DNA of 64,000 nucleotides from VGNY01 sp964549635. Lineage in GTDB: Bacteria > Chloroflexota > Dehalococcoidia > GIF9 > UBA5629. The stretch spans positions 1 through 64,000 of the forward strand of contig CAZJVJ010000001.1 of NCBI GenBank assembly GCA_964549635.1, read 5' to 3'. The first letter of the stretch is position 1, and every line of letters begins with the position of its first letter. Below the pieces are notes generated by a model. That model did not search any database and was not told the DNA's origin. It saw only the letters and a list, made by a program, of their open reading frames with translations. Both the position numbers and the translations under genes were made by a program. Of this stretch, positions 17,633 through 26,075 are shown piece after piece.

Positions 17633-19519
17633 ATGCTAGCCAGAGTGACACGCGGCCTGGGCAAAGGCGTTGACATTCTATCGCTTAGTAGTGGCACCTT
17701 TGCCGGGGCCATAATATTCGTTGCCGTTATCATCGCTACCTATGAAATAATTGCTCGCTATGTATTCAAAAGTCCCACTTCATGGTCTCTGGAGATAATC
17801 ATTTTCATCCTCATTTGGTTCGCCTTTATGTCGCTAGCGTACACACAACGGGAGGGCAGGCACATCCGAATTGACATCTTCACAAGCCGCCTATCACCAC
17901 GGACACGGGCAATATGGGACGTTATGAGCCTTATGCTAACCTTTCTTTTCACTGTAGCATTTATCTACTATAGTTATGACTTCTTTCTGGACGCTGTGAA
18001 ATCCCGGGAGACAACCATAGGCATTTTTGTTGCCCCGATGTGGGTACCAAAGTTAGCTCTATTCGCCGGAGGCACAATTTTCGGACTCCAGCTCATAAAG
18101 GATATAGTCACTAAAATTAATCTCCTGCGAACTCAGCAGCTGGCAGTGGAAAAGGGATTTAAAGACAACCCCAAGTTGCTCATTCCGCTGTTCCTGGTCT
18201 CCATCGGGATTGCAGTCTGGCTGTATCTAGTATCCCCGGTGGCTGGATTTGTCATGCTGATGCTTATTTTGCTTTTCGGCGGAGTGCCTATCTTTGCTTC
18301 TCTGGCGTTGGTTGGCATGACCGGTCTCTTTCTCCTATATGGTGGACTGAACGCATTACCTGCCATTGCTCATGTTGCCTACGGTAGTATGAATAACTTC
18401 GCCTGGGCCTGTTTACCGCCCTTCATCCTAGCTGCACTGATGTTGCAGAGCGGCGGTGCTGGTGCAGAACTATATGACCTGTGCGAGAGGTGGGTTGGTC
18501 ATCTCCCCGGGGGACTGGCCATAGCTACCATCATAACCTGTGCCATATTCGCCGCTATCTCTATCTCCAGCGTGGTTGTGGCTATAACTATTGGTTTAAT
18601 CGCTCTGCCAGCACTGGCAGCACGAGGATATGACAAACGTTTCTCCTACGGAGTTTTGGCTGCTGGCGGAACCTTGGGCATCATGATTCCCCCCAGCGGC
18701 ACAATGCTTATATACTCAGGGATAACTGAAGAATCGCTGGGCAAATTATTTATGGCTGGACTCATCCCTGGCATTATACTTGTGGCACTGTTTTCCATTT
18801 ACGCCAGTTTCCGTTGCGCCCGGACTGGTGCCTGCCAAAAAATCGCCCCATATAGCTGGAAGGAAAGGTTCCGGGGCTTTAAGACAGGGATATGGGGGCT
18901 GCTGGCACCGATAGTGTTAATTGCCGGAATTTACTCGGGGATTTTCACTGTACTAGAAGCCGGTGCTGTGGTAGCAATTTATGTTCTGGTAATGAGCCTA
19001 GCCCGAAGGAAAATAAAAGTCTCTCAAATGCCGGCTTTTCTCAGAGATTGTGCCAGCAATGCGGGAATGATTTTAATCATAGTCGTCGGTGCCCTTATCA
19101 TGGGTATGCTTATGACGCTGCTCAAGCTCCCGGACACAGTGGTAAACTTCGTTTCTGCAGCCAACATCCCCGCCTGGACAGTAATAGCCGCCTTGATGCT
19201 CATCTACATTATTCTGGGGATGTTTCTAGAGGTCGTCTCCGCAATGATGATTACACTGCCTATCGTGTACCCGTTAATAATTTCGCTGGGGTTTGACGGT
19301 ATCTGGTTCGCAGTACTGCTAACTTTGACCATGGAGATGGCACTCATTACACCGCCAGTAGGACTTAACTTATTTGTAGTACAGGGAGTATCAGGGGCCC
19401 CTCTGACAGATGTCCTGCGGGGCATGGTTCCTTTCTTTATAATAATGTTAATAGGACTTGTTTTGTTTGCCCTTTTCCCGCAGCTAAGCATTTGGCTCCC
19501 AAGCACAATGATCAGGTAA
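17633..19519 (+). CDS. dctQM: TRAP transporter permease, fused DctQ-DctM
   Basis: 628 residues, the length of a small (DctQ, residues about 1-165) plus a large (DctM, about 180-628) subunit in one chain. Many hydrophobic segments are visible. DctQ shows IIARYVFKSPTSWSLE, and DctM shows GGTLGIMIPPSGTMLIYSGI and LITPPVGLNLFVVQGVSG. It imports the solute held by DctP using an ion gradient. It is 94 bp downstream of dctP. Q-M fusions are known but less common than separate genes. Confidence 0.93.
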   Translation: MLARVTRGLGKGVDILSLSSGTFAGAIIFVAVIIATYEIIARYVFKSPTSWSLEIIIFILIWFAFMSLAYTQREGRHIRIDIFTSRLSPRTRAIWDVMSLMLTFLFTVAFIYYSYDFFLDAVKSRETTIGIFVAPMWVPKLALFAGGTIFGLQLIKDIVTKINLLRTQQLAVEKGFKDNPKLLIPLFLVSIGIAVWLYLVSPVAGFVMLMLILLFGGVPIFASLALVGMTGLFLLYGGLNALPAIAHVAYGSMNNFAWACLPPFILAALMLQSGGAGAELYDLCERWVGHLPGGLAIATIITCAIFAAISISSVVVAITIGLIALPALAARGYDKRFSYGVLAAGGTLGIMIPPSGTMLIYSGITEESLGKLFMAGLIPGIILVALFSIYASFRCARTGACQKIAPYSWKERFRGFKTGIWGLLAPIVLIAGIYSGIFTVLEAGAVVAIYVLVMSLARRKIKVSQMPAFLRDCASNAGMILIIVVGALIMGMLMTLLKLPDTVVNFVSAANIPAWTVIAALMLIYIILGMFLEVVSAMMITLPIVYPLIISLGFDGIWFAVLLTLTMEMALITPPVGLNLFVVQGVSGAPLTDVLRGMVPFFIIMLIGLVLFALFPQLSIWLPSTMIR

Positions 19520-19563
19520 AGATAAGGATAGACGGGCATGATGCTGGCAGGAAGGAGTAAGAA

Positions 19564-20331
19564 ATGGCCGATGTATTGCTTGTAGAAAAAAAGGACTATA
19601 TCTGTACAGTTTCCATTAACCGCCCTGAAAGGCGGAATGCACTAAATCCGGAGGTGGTACACCGCATCAGGGAGACCTTTAGCAGCATAAAGCCAGGTGG
19701 CGATATAAGGGTCGTCATTCTCCGCGGCGCTGGAGATAAAGCCTTCTGTTCAGGGGCTGACCTTGAGGCCATCATAGGTGAAGAAGATGGCGGCAACATA
19801 CTGCAACGAGCTATAGAAAGCGTGATTGCCTGCCCCTGCCCGGTTATCGCAATGATCTACGGATATGCCGTAGGCGCAGGGTGTGACCTGGCAGCTGCCT
19901 GTGACTTCAGAATAATTGCCGATTCAGCTCGCATAGGAATAAACCCCGTAAAGCTTGGCCTTGTGTACTTCCCTAAAGCCATAGAGCGATTCATCAGGCT
20001 TATAGGTATAGCCTACACAAGAGAACTGTTTTTTACAGGCAAATTCTTCACCGCTCAGCGGGCACAGGAAATGGGGCTGGTCCACTACGTCGTGCCAGCC
20101 GAACAACTTGAGGACACGACCTATGCACTGGCCAGGGAAATTGCTGAAAATGCCCCCTTAGCTGTAGCTGGGATGAAGGCTATCATCAACAAGCTACTAT
20201 ATCAACGGTTAAGCCCTGAAGAGGAAGCTGAGATGCGCGCTATTATGGAGAGTTCCTGGCAGACTGAAGATGTGCAGGAAGGAGTGAGGGCATTTGTTGA
20301 GAAACGCAAACCTGAATTTAAAGGAAAGTGA
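19564..20331 (+). CDS. Enoyl-CoA hydratase/isomerase
   Basis: 255 residues, crotonase superfamily. The oxyanion-hole segments are RRNALN/AFCSGADLEA and the GYAVGAGCDLAAACDFRI block. Position of acidic residues differs among subfamilies, so hydratase versus isomerase is open. It probably acts after the mutase or dehydrogenase in the island. Its last 38 bases overlap the start of the radical SAM gene, indicating translational coupling. Confidence 0.9.
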   Translation: MADVLLVEKKDYICTVSINRPERRNALNPEVVHRIRETFSSIKPGGDIRVVILRGAGDKAFCSGADLEAIIGEEDGGNILQRAIESVIACPCPVIAMIYGYAVGAGCDLAAACDFRIIADSARIGINPVKLGLVYFPKAIERFIRLIGIAYTRELFFTGKFFTAQRAQEMGLVHYVVPAEQLEDTTYALAREIAENAPLAVAGMKAIINKLLYQRLSPEEEAEMRAIMESSWQTEDVQEGVRAFVEKRKPEFKGK

Positions 20332-22216
20332 ACTAAACCAGGACCATATCTTCCGTTATAAACTGGATTTAGAGTGCGGCAAAACACCTGTATTCCATAA
20401 TCGTCTTGCCGAGCTGGTAAGGACGGTTATGGAAAGTCTCCTGAACATAGTAATGCCCTTAAAAATGGGTAAGGATGTTAAGATCGATGGCTTCAGATGG
20501 CTGATGGACAGAGAGCAGATATACCCGCTGTTTTCCCAAACCGATAGCCACCTTTACTACTCCAACTCCAGCCACATAGTGCGGCAGACCGATACAAAGA
20601 GAGACGAACAGAACGATTATCAAAACATTGCAAGCGCCGCCTTCTATGAGCCCAGGATAGAATTGATCAAGAAATTGATAGAATCCATCTTGACTTTAAT
20701 CGAGTTTGAGTACAATGGTAAATCAGTCAAAGTGGACGGCTTTAGACTGAAAGACCTCAATGACTGGCTGGTTACCACCACCGGCGAGCCCAGCGAAATC
20801 TTAGACCAAGCAGCAAGTCGATGCGACTGCGACTGTGTGTTCTGCTGTAATAAAGGAAACCCTCCTTTAATATGCGTTTCAAACAGCCCGCACAGCAGGA
20901 GTCCCGAGAAGGAGTTTGACGAAATTAGAACCAGAATCAGATATTTTGCACCTGAGGCGAAAAAAACTCTATTCCCCAACCTAAGCTGCGCCTACGAGAC
21001 GATGACACACCCATATTTCCTGGACATGCTCCGACTGCTCAGAGATAGAACATCTAGACCCCTCAGAATAACCAGCAATGGCTGCCAGCTGACCCATGCA
21101 ATGGTCGACGAACTGACCAGACTGAAACCAATCTACTTGTATCTTTCTTTAAACAGCTCTTCCCCATCACGCCGCATGAACTTGATGAAAGACCTTAACC
21201 CAGAAGTAGCTATAAACGCACTGCCTCTGCTCAGACAACATAGCATACCCTATGCCACAGTAATTGTGCCCTGGCCGTTCGAAACAATCGATGAGATGCT
21301 GGACGACCTTTCTTCCACAGTGGCTTACGCTGCCAAGCACGAAACACATCTTGTCCAGATCAACCTTCCGGGGTACTCCAGACATTTCTCGCCTACCCAA
21401 CTTTTTGACCTACGCCAAGTGTGGGAAGCAGTCATCTCTCGAGTCCGAGAACTCAGAAGAAAATACGACTGTCCTATCGTAGCTATGCCGACTATGTACG
21501 AGGAGAATCTCTACCATCAACGCAAAAATATGCCTTACATTATAGGTGTAGTTAAAAACTCTCCGGCTTATCTGTGTAGCATAGAAAAGGGCGACATAAT
21601 CAAACAGATCAACGGCATCCCGGTTAACAGCAGACCACAGGCTCGTGACCTCCTGGCTCTTGTCAAACAAAGCGGGGCAAAGGAAGTGAGCCTACACCTA
21701 CAAAGGGACAAACATACGCTCCAAGTCATTTTAAACTTGACCGAACATGCATATCCCTACTCAGAAGATATTGACGCCTATTTTGGCATCGTTTTTATGG
21801 GCAGTGGGCTCAGGACAAGTTACATCGAAAACCTGAAACACTTAGCACAAGCCCACGGGGCAAAACACGTGCTCTTCCTTTCTTCCGAATTGGTTAGACC
21901 GACATTTGAACAATGCCTGACCGAATCACATCTCTTCGGAAACGGTGGACTCAAAATAGACGTAGAAGTCCCGAAAAACAATTTCTTCGGCGGCAACATC
22001 TTACTCGGTGATTTACTGGTGGTACAGGACTTCATTGACCATATTAGGGACTACATGAACCGCAAGAACGATAAACCCGACCTGGTAGTAATCCCGTCAT
22101 CGCCTTTCCATCTCAGCGGCTGGGGGCGAGACCTGACCGGAAGGGTATATCTTGATATTGAAAGGGCAACAGGTATCCCAGTTGAGCTTCTGCCCTGTGC
22201 CACCATTTATGACTAG
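20294..22216 (+). CDS. Radical SAM protein with PDZ and DUF512-like domains
   Basis: 640 residues, starting with TTG at 20294, supported by GAAGGAG 9 bases upstream; no ATG occurs in frame before about 20428. Residues about 35-75 and 120-160 are two copies of a segment ending GKxVKxDGFR, an apparent duplication. A CX3CX2C iron-sulfur motif (C177, C181, C184) opens a radical SAM domain to about residue 405. A PDZ domain follows (about 415-480: KNSPAYLCSIEKGDIIKQIN). The end (NILLGDLLVVQDFI, DLVVIPSSPF) resembles DUF512. The substrate is unknown. It overlaps the hydratase by 38 bp and is embedded in the catabolic island. Confidence 0.75.
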   Translation: MLRNANLNLKESELNQDHIFRYKLDLECGKTPVFHNRLAELVRTVMESLLNIVMPLKMGKDVKIDGFRWLMDREQIYPLFSQTDSHLYYSNSSHIVRQTDTKRDEQNDYQNIASAAFYEPRIELIKKLIESILTLIEFEYNGKSVKVDGFRLKDLNDWLVTTTGEPSEILDQAASRCDCDCVFCCNKGNPPLICVSNSPHSRSPEKEFDEIRTRIRYFAPEAKKTLFPNLSCAYETMTHPYFLDMLRLLRDRTSRPLRITSNGCQLTHAMVDELTRLKPIYLYLSLNSSSPSRRMNLMKDLNPEVAINALPLLRQHSIPYATVIVPWPFETIDEMLDDLSSTVAYAAKHETHLVQINLPGYSRHFSPTQLFDLRQVWEAVISRVRELRRKYDCPIVAMPTMYEENLYHQRKNMPYIIGVVKNSPAYLCSIEKGDIIKQINGIPVNSRPQARDLLALVKQSGAKEVSLHLQRDKHTLQVILNLTEHAYPYSEDIDAYFGIVFMGSGLRTSYIENLKHLAQAHGAKHVLFLSSELVRPTFEQCLTESHLFGNGGLKIDVEVPKNNFFGGNILLGDLLVVQDFIDHIRDYMNRKNDKPDLVVIPSSPFHLSGWGRDLTGRVYLDIERATGIPVELLPCATIYD

Positions 22217-22332
22217 GGAGAACAAAATGGCAATTGGGCGACAAGGTACGTGAGTTTATGTAAACTGATGCCAGCTTGACCGGAACAAATTGCGCATGTC
22301 ACCAAGCCATACTTCGCAACAGGAGGACAACC

Positions 22333-24066
22333 ATGAGCCAGGACATTGAAAAAATAAAACAGAAAAGAAAAGAATGGGAGGAGAAGGTGCTTAAGCCAGC
22401 CCTGGACAGGTTTGGCCTTAAAGAACCTCCCACCAAATTCTATACGCCGGCCGATGTTGAGAACTTTGATTTCCTGACAAAAGTCGGCTTTCCCGGACAA
22501 TACCCTTTCACCGCACACACTTACCCAACATCGCCATACATACCAGCCCCGACGAGAGGTTTGCCCGGGGCTACCGGACTAGTAAGGGCTGCAACTTATT
22601 CAGGCTACGGCACAGCGGAGGATACCAGGGACTACTACCTAGAAATGCAGAAACGCGGCCAGAGGAGAGGCCCAAATCTAGCCTTTGATCTGCCAACCCA
22701 GTGCGGTTACGATTCAGATAACCCCCTCGTCCGTGGAGAGGTCGGCAAGACCGGCGTAGCCGTCGATACTTTGAGGGACTTCGAAGTGATTTACGAACCC
22801 TTCCGTGGAGACCTGGAGCTTGACAGGATAGCGTCCAATTTCACCATCAATGGCCCGTGCAACATTATCGTAGCCATGTATTTCGCCCTGGCTGAAAAAA
22901 GAGGCATACCACTGAATAAGCTTCGGGCTACACCGCAAAACGATATTTTAAAGGAATTCATCGCTCGCGGCACCTATATCTTCCCACCCAGACCGTCAAT
23001 GCGTATGTTCCGTGATAGCCTGGTATTCTTTACGAAGCATTGTCCACACGTGAACATCACAAGTGTAGGCGGTTACCACATAAGAGGGGCGGGAGCCACA
23101 CGAGAACAGGACTTAGCTTTCAGTATGGCTATACTGATCGCCTATCTCCAAGAGGGCGTCAACGCCGGCCTTGATGTCGACTCCTTTGCCCCAAGGTTCA
23201 CAGTTAATGCCTTTGGTGGCAGCATGGAGTTCTTCAAAGAGATAGCCTTCCAGCGCGCTGCCCGCAGGATGTGGGCCAAGATACTGAAGGAGAAGTTCGG
23301 CGCCAAGAATGAGAGAAGCATGCTTCTCCGCCAACCAGCCGGCGCCCATATGGGATATGAGAATTGCACTGTCCAGCGCCCCCTAAACAACCTGACCCGC
23401 TCTGTAGTGGGGGCTATCGCCTCCGCCCTTTCCGGCGGGCTCCCTATCCCCATGCCCCCCTATGACGAACCCCTGGGGCTTGGTTGGAGCCTAGAAGCAT
23501 CACAGCTATCAGAGGACGCCTTCAAAATCCTATATTATGAAGCCAAACTCAATGAGGTCATTGACCCTCTGGCAGGCTCTTATTACATAGAGCATTTAAC
23601 AGATGAAATCGAAAACGCCGCCTGGAAGGAACTGGAGAAGATAGAAGCCATGGGCGGTGCCGTAGCCGCCATAGAGAACGGATATATGCAGCGCGAGATA
23701 GCCAGAAGCGCTTATGAGCGACAAAGAAGAATAGAGAGCGGCGAAGACTTGATTGTTGGTGTTAACTGTTTTACGGGCGAAACCGAGCTCGAAGTACAGA
23801 CCACCAGGCTGGTGCCACATCCCTATGACCCGATTAAAAGAGAGCAAGCAGAGGAAAGACAGATTCGTAACCTGGCTGAGGTAAAAAGGAGCCGGGACAA
23901 CCGCGCCGTGGGGCAGCTATTAAAGGAACTGAAAACTAAAGCCGAAAGGGAGGAGGAGAACCTCATCCCCCACTTTATAGAATGCGCTAAAGCCTATGTC
24001 ACAGAGCAGGAGATGTGTGATGTCCTCAGGGAAGTCTTTGGCGAATACCAGCCAGCAGTAATCTAG
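22333..24066 (+). CDS. B12-dependent acyl-CoA mutase large subunit (methylmalonyl-CoA mutase-like)
   Basis: 577 residues; the ATG at 22333 is chosen because AGGAGG lies 6 bases upstream. It is a catalytic TIM-barrel subunit without its own B12 domain, which is coded next. Clear motifs: FDLPTQCGYDSD, QNDILKEFIARGTYIFPPRPSMR, GGYHIRGAGAT (the His near the cobalamin) and a C-terminal FGEYQP. The Arg in EFIAR corresponds to the carboxylate-binding Arg of methylmalonyl-CoA mutase, whereas the TMY segment carrying the conserved Tyr reads PGATGLVRAAT. So a carboxylated acyl-CoA substrate is likely, but not necessarily methylmalonyl-CoA. Confidence 0.9.
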   Translation: MSQDIEKIKQKRKEWEEKVLKPALDRFGLKEPPTKFYTPADVENFDFLTKVGFPGQYPFTAHTYPTSPYIPAPTRGLPGATGLVRAATYSGYGTAEDTRDYYLEMQKRGQRRGPNLAFDLPTQCGYDSDNPLVRGEVGKTGVAVDTLRDFEVIYEPFRGDLELDRIASNFTINGPCNIIVAMYFALAEKRGIPLNKLRATPQNDILKEFIARGTYIFPPRPSMRMFRDSLVFFTKHCPHVNITSVGGYHIRGAGATREQDLAFSMAILIAYLQEGVNAGLDVDSFAPRFTVNAFGGSMEFFKEIAFQRAARRMWAKILKEKFGAKNERSMLLRQPAGAHMGYENCTVQRPLNNLTRSVVGAIASALSGGLPIPMPPYDEPLGLGWSLEASQLSEDAFKILYYEAKLNEVIDPLAGSYYIEHLTDEIENAAWKELEKIEAMGGAVAAIENGYMQREIARSAYERQRRIESGEDLIVGVNCFTGETELEVQTTRLVPHPYDPIKREQAEERQIRNLAEVKRSRDNRAVGQLLKELKTKAEREEENLIPHFIECAKAYVTEQEMCDVLREVFGEYQPAVI

Positions 24067-24080
24067 CCAAGGAGGACCAG

Positions 24081-24488
24081 ATGGAAGAGAAGAAAAAAAT
24101 CAGAGTTCTTATAGCCAAGCCCGGCCTCGATGGGCATGACCGTGGGGCTAAGGTACTCGCCCTGGGGCTGAGGGACGAAGGTATGGAGACTATTTATACA
24201 GGCTTAAGACAGACCCCGGAAAAGATAGTCAAAGCAGCTATACAGGAGGACGTGGATGTGATCGGGCTGAGCTGTCTCTCAGGCGCCCATAAATACCTGT
24301 TCCCCCGGGTAGTTGAACTACTTAAGGAAAAAGGCGTAAAAGATATACTAATTATCGGCGGGGGAATTATACCGCCAGAAGACATCCGTTTCCTTAAAGA
24401 GAAAGGGATAAGCGAAATCTTCGGCCCCGGCACGTCAATCAAAGAGATTGCTGAGTACATCCGCCAGAACGTAAAAACCAAGGAATAG
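24081..24488 (+). CDS. Acyl-CoA mutase small subunit, B12-binding
   Basis: 135 residues, a stand-alone cobalamin-binding domain. The DxHxxG motif that supplies the lower axial His is in GLDGHDRGAK, with the partner segments IGLSCLSGAH and IIGGGIIPPED around the dimethylbenzimidazole pocket. It starts 14 bp after the large subunit, so the two form one holoenzyme. No MeaB/ArgK-type chaperone gene or epimerase is present in the island. Confidence 0.95.
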   Translation: MEEKKKIRVLIAKPGLDGHDRGAKVLALGLRDEGMETIYTGLRQTPEKIVKAAIQEDVDVIGLSCLSGAHKYLFPRVVELLKEKGVKDILIIGGGIIPPEDIRFLKEKGISEIFGPGTSIKEIAEYIRQNVKTKE

Positions 24489-24504
24489 ACGCAAGGAGGG
24501 AAAA

Positions 24505-25776
24505 ATGGCTGGACCGTTAAGTGGGTATAGAATATTAGACCTGTCCCGTGCAATAGCTGGGCCTTACTGTGCCATGCTCCTGGGCGATTTGGGCGCCGAT
24601 GTGATAAAGATAGAGCCACCAGGTGGAGAGATCAGCCGAATCTTCCCCGGTCCAAACCATCAGGGAGAATCATTCTACTATATGGCATTTAACCGTAATA
24701 AGAAGGCGGTGACCCTTGATTTAAGCACGAATGCCGGTAGAGAGGCCTTTTACGACCTTGTGAAAGTCTCGGATGTGGTCTTGGACAATTTCCGCCCTGG
24801 CGTCATGGAAAGGCTAGGGGCTGACTACGAAACCATCAAAAAAATCAACCCCAAAATCATATCCTGCTCCATCAGCGGATATGGTGCTACCGGACCTTAT
24901 GTTGACCGTCCCTCGGTGGATATAGTTGTTCAGGGTGTAGCCGGTACCATCAGCACTACAGGTGAACCTGGCGGAAGACCGCTGAAGCCCGGCTTTCCCG
25001 CTGCCGATATACTAGGGGGCTTATTTGGTGCCTTGTCTATAGTAGCCGCACTAGCCAACCGTGAGCGCACTGGACAGGGTAAAAAAATCGATGTCGAACT
25101 GCTGGGCTCGATGATGTCAGCCATGGCCTACGAGTTCTCATACTACCTCTCCTCTGGCATCGTTCCCGGCCCAATGGGCTCGGGACATCTAGCACTTCTA
25201 CCCTACGGTGTCTATAAATGTAAGAACGGTTACATAGCCATCGGCCCGAGCTGGCCACGGCTGGCTAAAGTCATAGGCGCAGACTGGATGATAGATGACC
25301 CCAGGTTTGTAAAGGGGGAGGAAAGATTAAAGCACCGCGAGGAATTCAATCAAGCCATCGAAGAGCATCTCGCCAAGGCAAATGCCGAGGACTGGCTGGA
25401 GTTGTTCTATGTCGAAGATATTATCGCCGGCCCCATAAACACCATTGACAAAACAGTTGATGACCCACAGGTAAAGGCCCGGAACATGATACTCCATCTG
25501 CCTCATCCTCTCGGCGGTGAGGTTAGACTGGTCGGCAACCCCATAAAAATGCCAGACATCGAGGAGGAGAAATACACGGCTCCGCCGACCCTGGGACAGC
25601 ACAACGATGAAATCCTTAAGGGACTGCTGAAATATTCCGATGAAAAAATAGCTAGGTTGAGGGAAGAAGAAAAGCAGCATGCGCTCGAACTGCTGGCGCG
25701 GCTGGAAAGGACCTCTATGGATGCAGCCCAGCGCATTTTAGAAAAAGAAGCAGAGAGAGAAAAAAAGAATAATTGA
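24505..25776 (+). CDS. Type III CoA-transferase, CaiB/BaiF family
   Basis: 423 residues, normal family length. MAGPLSGYRILDLSRAIAGP and LGDLGADVIKIEPP are the N-terminal signatures. The catalytic Asp is in PGFPAADILGG. It moves CoA between carboxylic acids, saving ATP compared with the synthetase in the same island. It follows the mutase subunit by 16 bp, so the donor or acceptor may be the mutase product. The C-terminal 40 residues are a charged helix. Confidence 0.93.
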   Translation: MAGPLSGYRILDLSRAIAGPYCAMLLGDLGADVIKIEPPGGEISRIFPGPNHQGESFYYMAFNRNKKAVTLDLSTNAGREAFYDLVKVSDVVLDNFRPGVMERLGADYETIKKINPKIISCSISGYGATGPYVDRPSVDIVVQGVAGTISTTGEPGGRPLKPGFPAADILGGLFGALSIVAALANRERTGQGKKIDVELLGSMMSAMAYEFSYYLSSGIVPGPMGSGHLALLPYGVYKCKNGYIAIGPSWPRLAKVIGADWMIDDPRFVKGEERLKHREEFNQAIEEHLAKANAEDWLELFYVEDIIAGPINTIDKTVDDPQVKARNMILHLPHPLGGEVRLVGNPIKMPDIEEEKYTAPPTLGQHNDEILKGLLKYSDEKIARLREEEKQHALELLARLERTSMDAAQRILEKEAEREKKNN

Positions 25777-26075
25777 GAGCCAAAAAGCACTTCGAAACTA
25801 TTTCTTGAACACAACGGAATAGCCTAGGTATTTTTGACGCAGGATTTTAACCAAATGAGATGCCTCAAATACTTTCAAAGGTGCAAATGGTAAGGCATTA
25901 ATCACCGGGGGCAAGCCGCAGTTGCAGTGCAATTCTAAAAATCTTCATCAAAACGTGAATCCCATTAAGTCGAGATTGATAATAGTGTCAGGCAAAATCG
26001 CTTTAGACAAACGCGAAAAATAGTTGCAAGGCGGGACACAGCCCGATGCTTTTGCCAAAAAATAGAGGTGGCTTT
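25777..26075. other. Intergenic region without recognised feature
   Basis: 299 bases between the CoA-transferase and the MlrC-like gene. I see no gene, convincing promoter, terminator or RNA in it. It has some short A/T-rich runs and is the longest gap inside the island. Confidence 0.6.

Noticed and set aside
22217..22332. Possible cobalamin riboswitch before the B12 mutase
   Set aside because: No conserved B12-box or other core elements are visible in the 116-base gap.
22276..22332. Upstream in-frame start of the mutase large subunit
   Set aside because: The added residues (TGTNCACHQ) do not fit the family, and AGGAGG is placed for the ATG at 22333.
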